Made by a program: the position numbers and the translations under genes | The notes under the pieces: generated by a model | The model's database searches: none | Seen by the model: the letters and a program-made list of their open reading frames with translations, nothing else | What the model was told of the DNA's origin: nothing | Part shown: piece by piece, positions 60,401-64,000 of the stretch | Numbering within the stretch: the first letter of the stretch is position 1 | How the letters are laid out: each line of letters begins with the position of its first letter | DNA from: Escallonia rubra | Taxonomy: Eukaryota > Streptophyta > Magnoliopsida > Escalloniales > Escalloniaceae | DNA length: 64,000 nucleotides | NCBI GenBank assembly: GCA_033065855.1 | Contig: JAVXUO010000045.1 | Span: forward strand, 62,001-126,000 | Direction: 5' to 3'

Positions 60401-62668
60401 AGGTAAGGAAGCTATTTGATAGCCCAATATGAAGTGCTTATAACTGAACAATGTTGAGTTTGCATTCAAAAGTACATCCAATATGATGTAAAACGTCAAA
60501 GAGCATGGAACACTGAAATTACAAGTCAAGATGACTTAACTCATCATGTACGTAAAAAAAAGTTAAAAAACAGGTGAAATGTTATATTCAGAATAATGTT
60601 ATATTTAAAAGTATACACTATTTATTTCAGGGAATATGCTTCGAGGAAATCTTAGATTTCTATAAAACTCAAATCGTACTTAGTAATATTGGAACTAAGA
60701 AAAAAAGGTCTCCTCTTTCTGATGGTACTGAAGTTTGGAAAAGAACATCACCTAGTAGTTAAACACATGAACACAAAAAGAAAGAAGGAAATACTTACCA
60801 TTACAAACTCAACAAAAGCAATACGGGTTGAATGATTATAGTCTCCAAGCAACCTCAAGCGGTGAACCTATGGCATAACAAAAAAAATTATAACTACAAG
60901 TTAGGAGTCAAAAAAGGAGCAGCACTTGCAAAATACTAACTAAAGTAGCCACAAACCTCTCCGCATATAGATTCAAAAAAGAGTTTGACATCCCCTTGAG
61001 TAACCTGCATTCAAATAAACTTAAAAATCATGAACACTATTCCTTTGACTGCCTCTTTAATCACAAGCAGAAGGCAAGTGTAAATTGCAAGCTTGCCTTT
61101 TTGTCAATGTTTGTACAATAAATTGTTCTTGCGCACATTTCCCTTTCATCTTCAGACTTGGCAAAATAACAAGCAAGAGAGTTAAAATCAGCATAACTTA
61201 CATACGCATTGAGTATATAAACCTGAGCTTAAGTATAAAGCATGCATGTTCAGAAGTAACAAAGCAGGAGAAAATGTCTTCTCACCCGTGGCAAGAATGT
61301 TGGATTAACAGGTGCAATTGCAGTTTTTGAAGGCAGCACCCTGACCGGGTAATATCCAAGCATAGTCCCAGCCAAACTCAGAGCATTCCTTGCACCTTCT
61401 GCAAAACCATATCAGGTATATGCAATGTAACACCACCCAAGTCATGAAAAGAAAAGTGCATATCAAACAATAACGTCGTCAGCATACCCTCATCAGTGAA
61501 CTCAACAAAGGCAAATCGGAGAACAGAATTAGGGTCACCACAAACACGACAGTCAACGACCTTCAGCAAAAAAATATACCGGAAAAATTATTCAGCGCAT
61601 AATTTTCCACTGCCAAAAATAAAAAAGGATGTACCGGCATGGCGCAAAAGGTATAGTATTACCTGTCCACAGTTAATAAAGAGGGCTGCAAGTTGTTCCT
61701 CGGTAACCTATATCCAGACCAAGCTTTTAAAGGTTGTTTCACAAGCTCAAAGCAAGATAAAAAGCTACAAACCAAATCAACTCCTTGCCTGTTGATCAAT
61801 GTCAGATACATAAACCGTCCTCTTAATAACATCTTCTTGCTGCGCCATACTTGTTCGACTGTTCATTCTTCGCTTCCCATGACCATTGTTAAGCTTCTTC
61901 TACACATGATAGTATAAACTCAACATCATCAGCAAATGCTCAATTAAGTAGAAATACTACACATGTATCAATCCTCATCTAACCCATATGATCAAGACTC
62001 CAGCTTTGCTTGTACATTCCCACAATTTAAACAAATCATAAGAATATATTCGACAGTAGACAAAAGAGAGCTCAATTAAGCAAAATATTTCTGACCCGTC
62101 ATTAGAGAAATGATCAAAGCTCTTATACAATTCCGTAAGGTGAAAGAGACAATAAGATAAAAATGTGTACCCGTCTAGAGATATTTCCATTGGCAATTCC
62201 AGAGTTGGTGTGCATAACAAAGTTGTTAGCAGTGTAACCAAACAGGCCACCAGAGGGTGTTACTGGTCTAAGGTATGCCATCCCTAGTGAAGGGGGCACA
62301 AATTCCTCAGCCATGGGGTTCAACTTTGACAGCATTTCCTCCAAATCCGTCATCTCCCTCTTAAAACCCTCACCACCATCACCGCCCCCATTTCTCACCA
62401 TCTGATGGGGGTGGACGCCATTTCCATTCACACTGTGCTGAGTGGGACCCATGTGAACCTTGTGGTGGTTGACACCGCCGTTGGCCTGAACAGCTTTCAC
62501 CGCCGGTGGCGGGGGCGGTGATGCTATCTTCTGCTGCTGCTGCTGATTGACCATCAGGTGAAAATTCTGATCATTTGACCGGAGCTGATGATTGGGTTTT
62601 GACTGATCGACGTCGTTTTGTACTACTACCTGCGACTCAGTCCGATTCGATGACTCAACAACCGCCAT
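54451..62668 (-). CDS. CID-type RNA-binding protein (PAM2 motif and two RRMs)
   Basis: Ten exons on minus: 62171-62668, 61789-61899, 61663-61707, 61488-61560, 61286-61398, 61097-61156, 60957-61004, 60799-60867, 54600-54661, 54451-54508. They join in frame to 378 residues. A PAM2 motif at about 110-128 (LSKLNPMAEEFVPPSL) binds the MLLE domain of poly(A)-binding protein. A basic stretch (KKLNNGHGKRRMNSRTS) follows. RRM1 (about 194-270) contains TVYVSDIDQQ and LRFAFVEFTDE; RRM2 (about 291-367) contains TIYCTNIDKK and TRIAFVEFVM. This is the CID8-CID13 family, thought to act in mRNA translation or turnover. Introns after DIDQQ and after NIDKK use GC donors. The intron before exon 9 is 6.1 kb. I chose the second ATG (62668), in MAVVESS, because homologues begin this way. 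Confidence 0.94.
55137..56263. mobile_element. hAT-like non-autonomous transposon in CID intron 8
   Basis: The 1127-bp element has inverted ends: CAGGGGTGGAGCCAG on the left and, as reverse complement, CAGTGGCGGATCCAG on the right. The perfect 8-bp direct repeat GCAACATT flanks it at 55129-55136 and 56264-56271, the length made by hAT transposases. No transposase frame is present. It sits inside the 6.1-kb intron, so it is spliced out with it. Confidence 0.9.
57625..57831. repeat. 114-bp tandem duplication in CID intron 8
   Basis: The segment starting tagattattgattatggagc occurs at 57625 and 57739 with essentially no differences. The second copy is partial and ends at about 57831. Inside the first copy, 'cccacactaggaacaccatt' already occurs twice. 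Confidence 0.9.
59044..59147. repeat. 26-bp tandem repeat, four copies
   Basis: The unit ttaccatcttatgaattgct + acttcc is repeated four times without change (starts at 59044, 59070, 59096, 59122), inside CID intron 8. Confidence 0.95.
60058..60402. mobile_element. MULE-like MITE in CID intron 8
   Basis: The ends CTATGTTACATGGATTATG and (reverse complement) CTATGTTACATGGACTCTT are nearly identical, with GTGTCCGA/GTCCAAGTGTCGG motifs inward on both sides. This 'CTATGTTAC...GTAACATAG' type of 345-bp element is common in dicots. The flanks GTAACGAAC and GTAAGGAAG match at 7 of 9 positions, suggesting an eroded 9-bp target duplication as made by Mutator-like transposases. Confidence 0.75.
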
Positions 62669-64000
62669 GATCAGGCACACTGAGATTATCTTTGTCTCTA
62701 AATTTTGTTTCTGTCAAGGTTTTTCATGTTGTCGGTAAATCAGAGAATTTAGATTAAACCCAGAATTCGAGAAAGCATAAAGTTCCAATTTTTAACAGAA
62801 ACGTACCTGATTAAAACTCTAAATATTGTCCATTGATCCAAGACCCAGATTGATAAACCAAGAGCAGAACATTCTTGTTAAGGGTTTTCTTTCCTTCTGT
62901 TTACTGGGTCTGCTGAGAAGAGATATACATTATATATATAGAGAGAGACTAGAGAGAGAAAGAGGTTTAAGAGAGAGATTTTTAGAGAGAGAGAGAGGGA
63001 GACAGAGAAAAAAGGGGGTGTTCTTCGGATCGTCCGTTTTGGCCACTCCTAATTAACTTTTTGGACTTTCACAGCGTTCCAAGATGGTGATCAGTGAAAC
63101 TGTGAAAGTCTTGCAAGCCCTTGCCTCTCCCAACCTACCTACCCCACCTCCCCCTCTCCAAAACCCCATTTATTTATTTTCACAAATTAAAGATTTGAGA
63201 TAATCATGGCTGCATCATGACATGGCACAGGCTTCATGATATGTCATACATCTAGAGAGAGACACTTATACATCATGATAAATGAGCCATAAATCTTGTT
63301 GCACGTATTTGGGTTTGTATTGAAGAAAGGCGTGGCCTTTTGGTTAATCGTACTTGCTGTGATGTTAAATCTGGCGAAGAAAACGTGGGTTCATATCTAA
63401 ATAATACCCAATGAAAGCTACATCAACATTGATTTTCCAAATGTTCTAAGATATCAGACCAACTTTGATAAATGTGCCCATGGTAGGTTGAGTTTCTGTA
63501 AATTTCTCTTACAAAGCTCGATCCTCTTTTTTTTTTTTTTGTGTTGTGGAGTATCATGAATTGCTAAAATTCGTGTAATTACTGAACTGGTTAATTAATG
63601 AAGCGAGCTCGTTTGACTTAAAAACAGTCATTTTGACATGACTTTGATGTAATCGTTAGCCGGACTTGAAAATGAACGATTTCAGATAAGATGTACTGAA
63701 TAGCTAATTGTTTGCTTAGAATGATCAAGTTACTTTTAATGGATGAACGTGCCATTTCATATAAGCTACAATTATTATGTTGTTATGTATCGTGGTATTT
63801 GAATCGAGGTGAATACAGTATTTGTGTTTACTTGTTTAAAAGATGAATGATATTCATACCTCGCTTTTTAAAAATAAATAAAATGACGATTTTATTCCTC
63901 TATAAGTGGTTAGTGATTAAGAATATTACGTTTTATGTATAAAATAAAGAACGATTCTATACCTCTATAATTGATTAGTGATTGAGAATATTATGTTTTC
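62669..64000. other. CID upstream region and window end
   Basis: The likely promoter and leader of the CID gene. A TATATATA (about 62929-62938) and a long GA repeat (62939-63000), which reads as CT-rich on the transcribed strand, suit a plant promoter or leader. No further gene is seen to 64000. Confidence 0.5.

Noticed and set aside
63330-63400. tRNA-like A and B boxes near the window end
   Set aside because: The spacing is possible but no acceptor or anticodon stem forms.

Overview
The window is nuclear DNA of a flowering plant, most probably a eudicot. Genes are interrupted by GT-AG introns, the intergenic DNA is A/T-rich and full of plant MITEs, LINEs and LTR fragments, and every recognisable protein belongs to a land-plant family (GRF, GIF, IQD, CID, chloroplast HSP21, PADRE/DUF4228). 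I cannot name the species. There are no bacterial genes, CRISPR arrays or viral genomes.

Layout. 0-6.4 kb is repeat-derived: a short MITE, a tRNA-derived SINE with an 11-bp target duplication, and a 3.6-kb PIF/Harbinger-like element. 6.4-12.6 kb holds a 14-exon (+) gene for an 862-residue coiled-coil protein with a conserved C-terminal domain. 14.2-17.1 kb is a decayed LINE on the (-) strand. 17.6-21.3 kb is a (-) GRF-INTERACTING FACTOR (GIF) gene. 22.2-23.3 kb is a 65-bp-period minisatellite next to a probable LTR. 23.9-26.6 kb is a two-exon gene for a 72-residue membrane protein. 27.5-28.9 kb is an intronless GPR107/LUSTR-type seven-helix protein. 30-36.8 kb is intergenic with transposon remnants and nested MITEs. 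37.0-38.9 kb is a (+) GROWTH-REGULATING FACTOR (GRF) gene with a miR396 site. 41.3-42.3 kb holds LTR and LINE debris. A tRNA-Leu(AAG) gene lies at 42.9 kb. 43.8-45.8 kb is a (-) IQD calmodulin-binding protein gene. 47.2-48.5 kb is a chloroplast small heat-shock protein gene with heat-shock elements. 49.8-50.3 kb is a (-) PADRE protein gene. 54.5-62.7 kb is a (-) ten-exon CID-type gene (PAM2 plus two RRMs) with a 6.1-kb intron containing a hAT-like element with perfect 8-bp target duplications and a MULE-like MITE.

How the genes relate. Plant genes are transcribed singly, so there are no operons. Two genes do have a known functional link: GIF proteins are coactivators that bind the QLQ domain of GRF transcription factors, and here a GIF and a miR396-regulated GRF lie about 16 kb apart in divergent orientation. 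No other neighbours have an obvious shared pathway. The most distinctive observations are this GIF-GRF linkage, two GC-AG introns at equivalent positions of the two RRMs in the CID gene, several transposons with readable ends and target duplications, and the minisatellite joined to a probable LTR.
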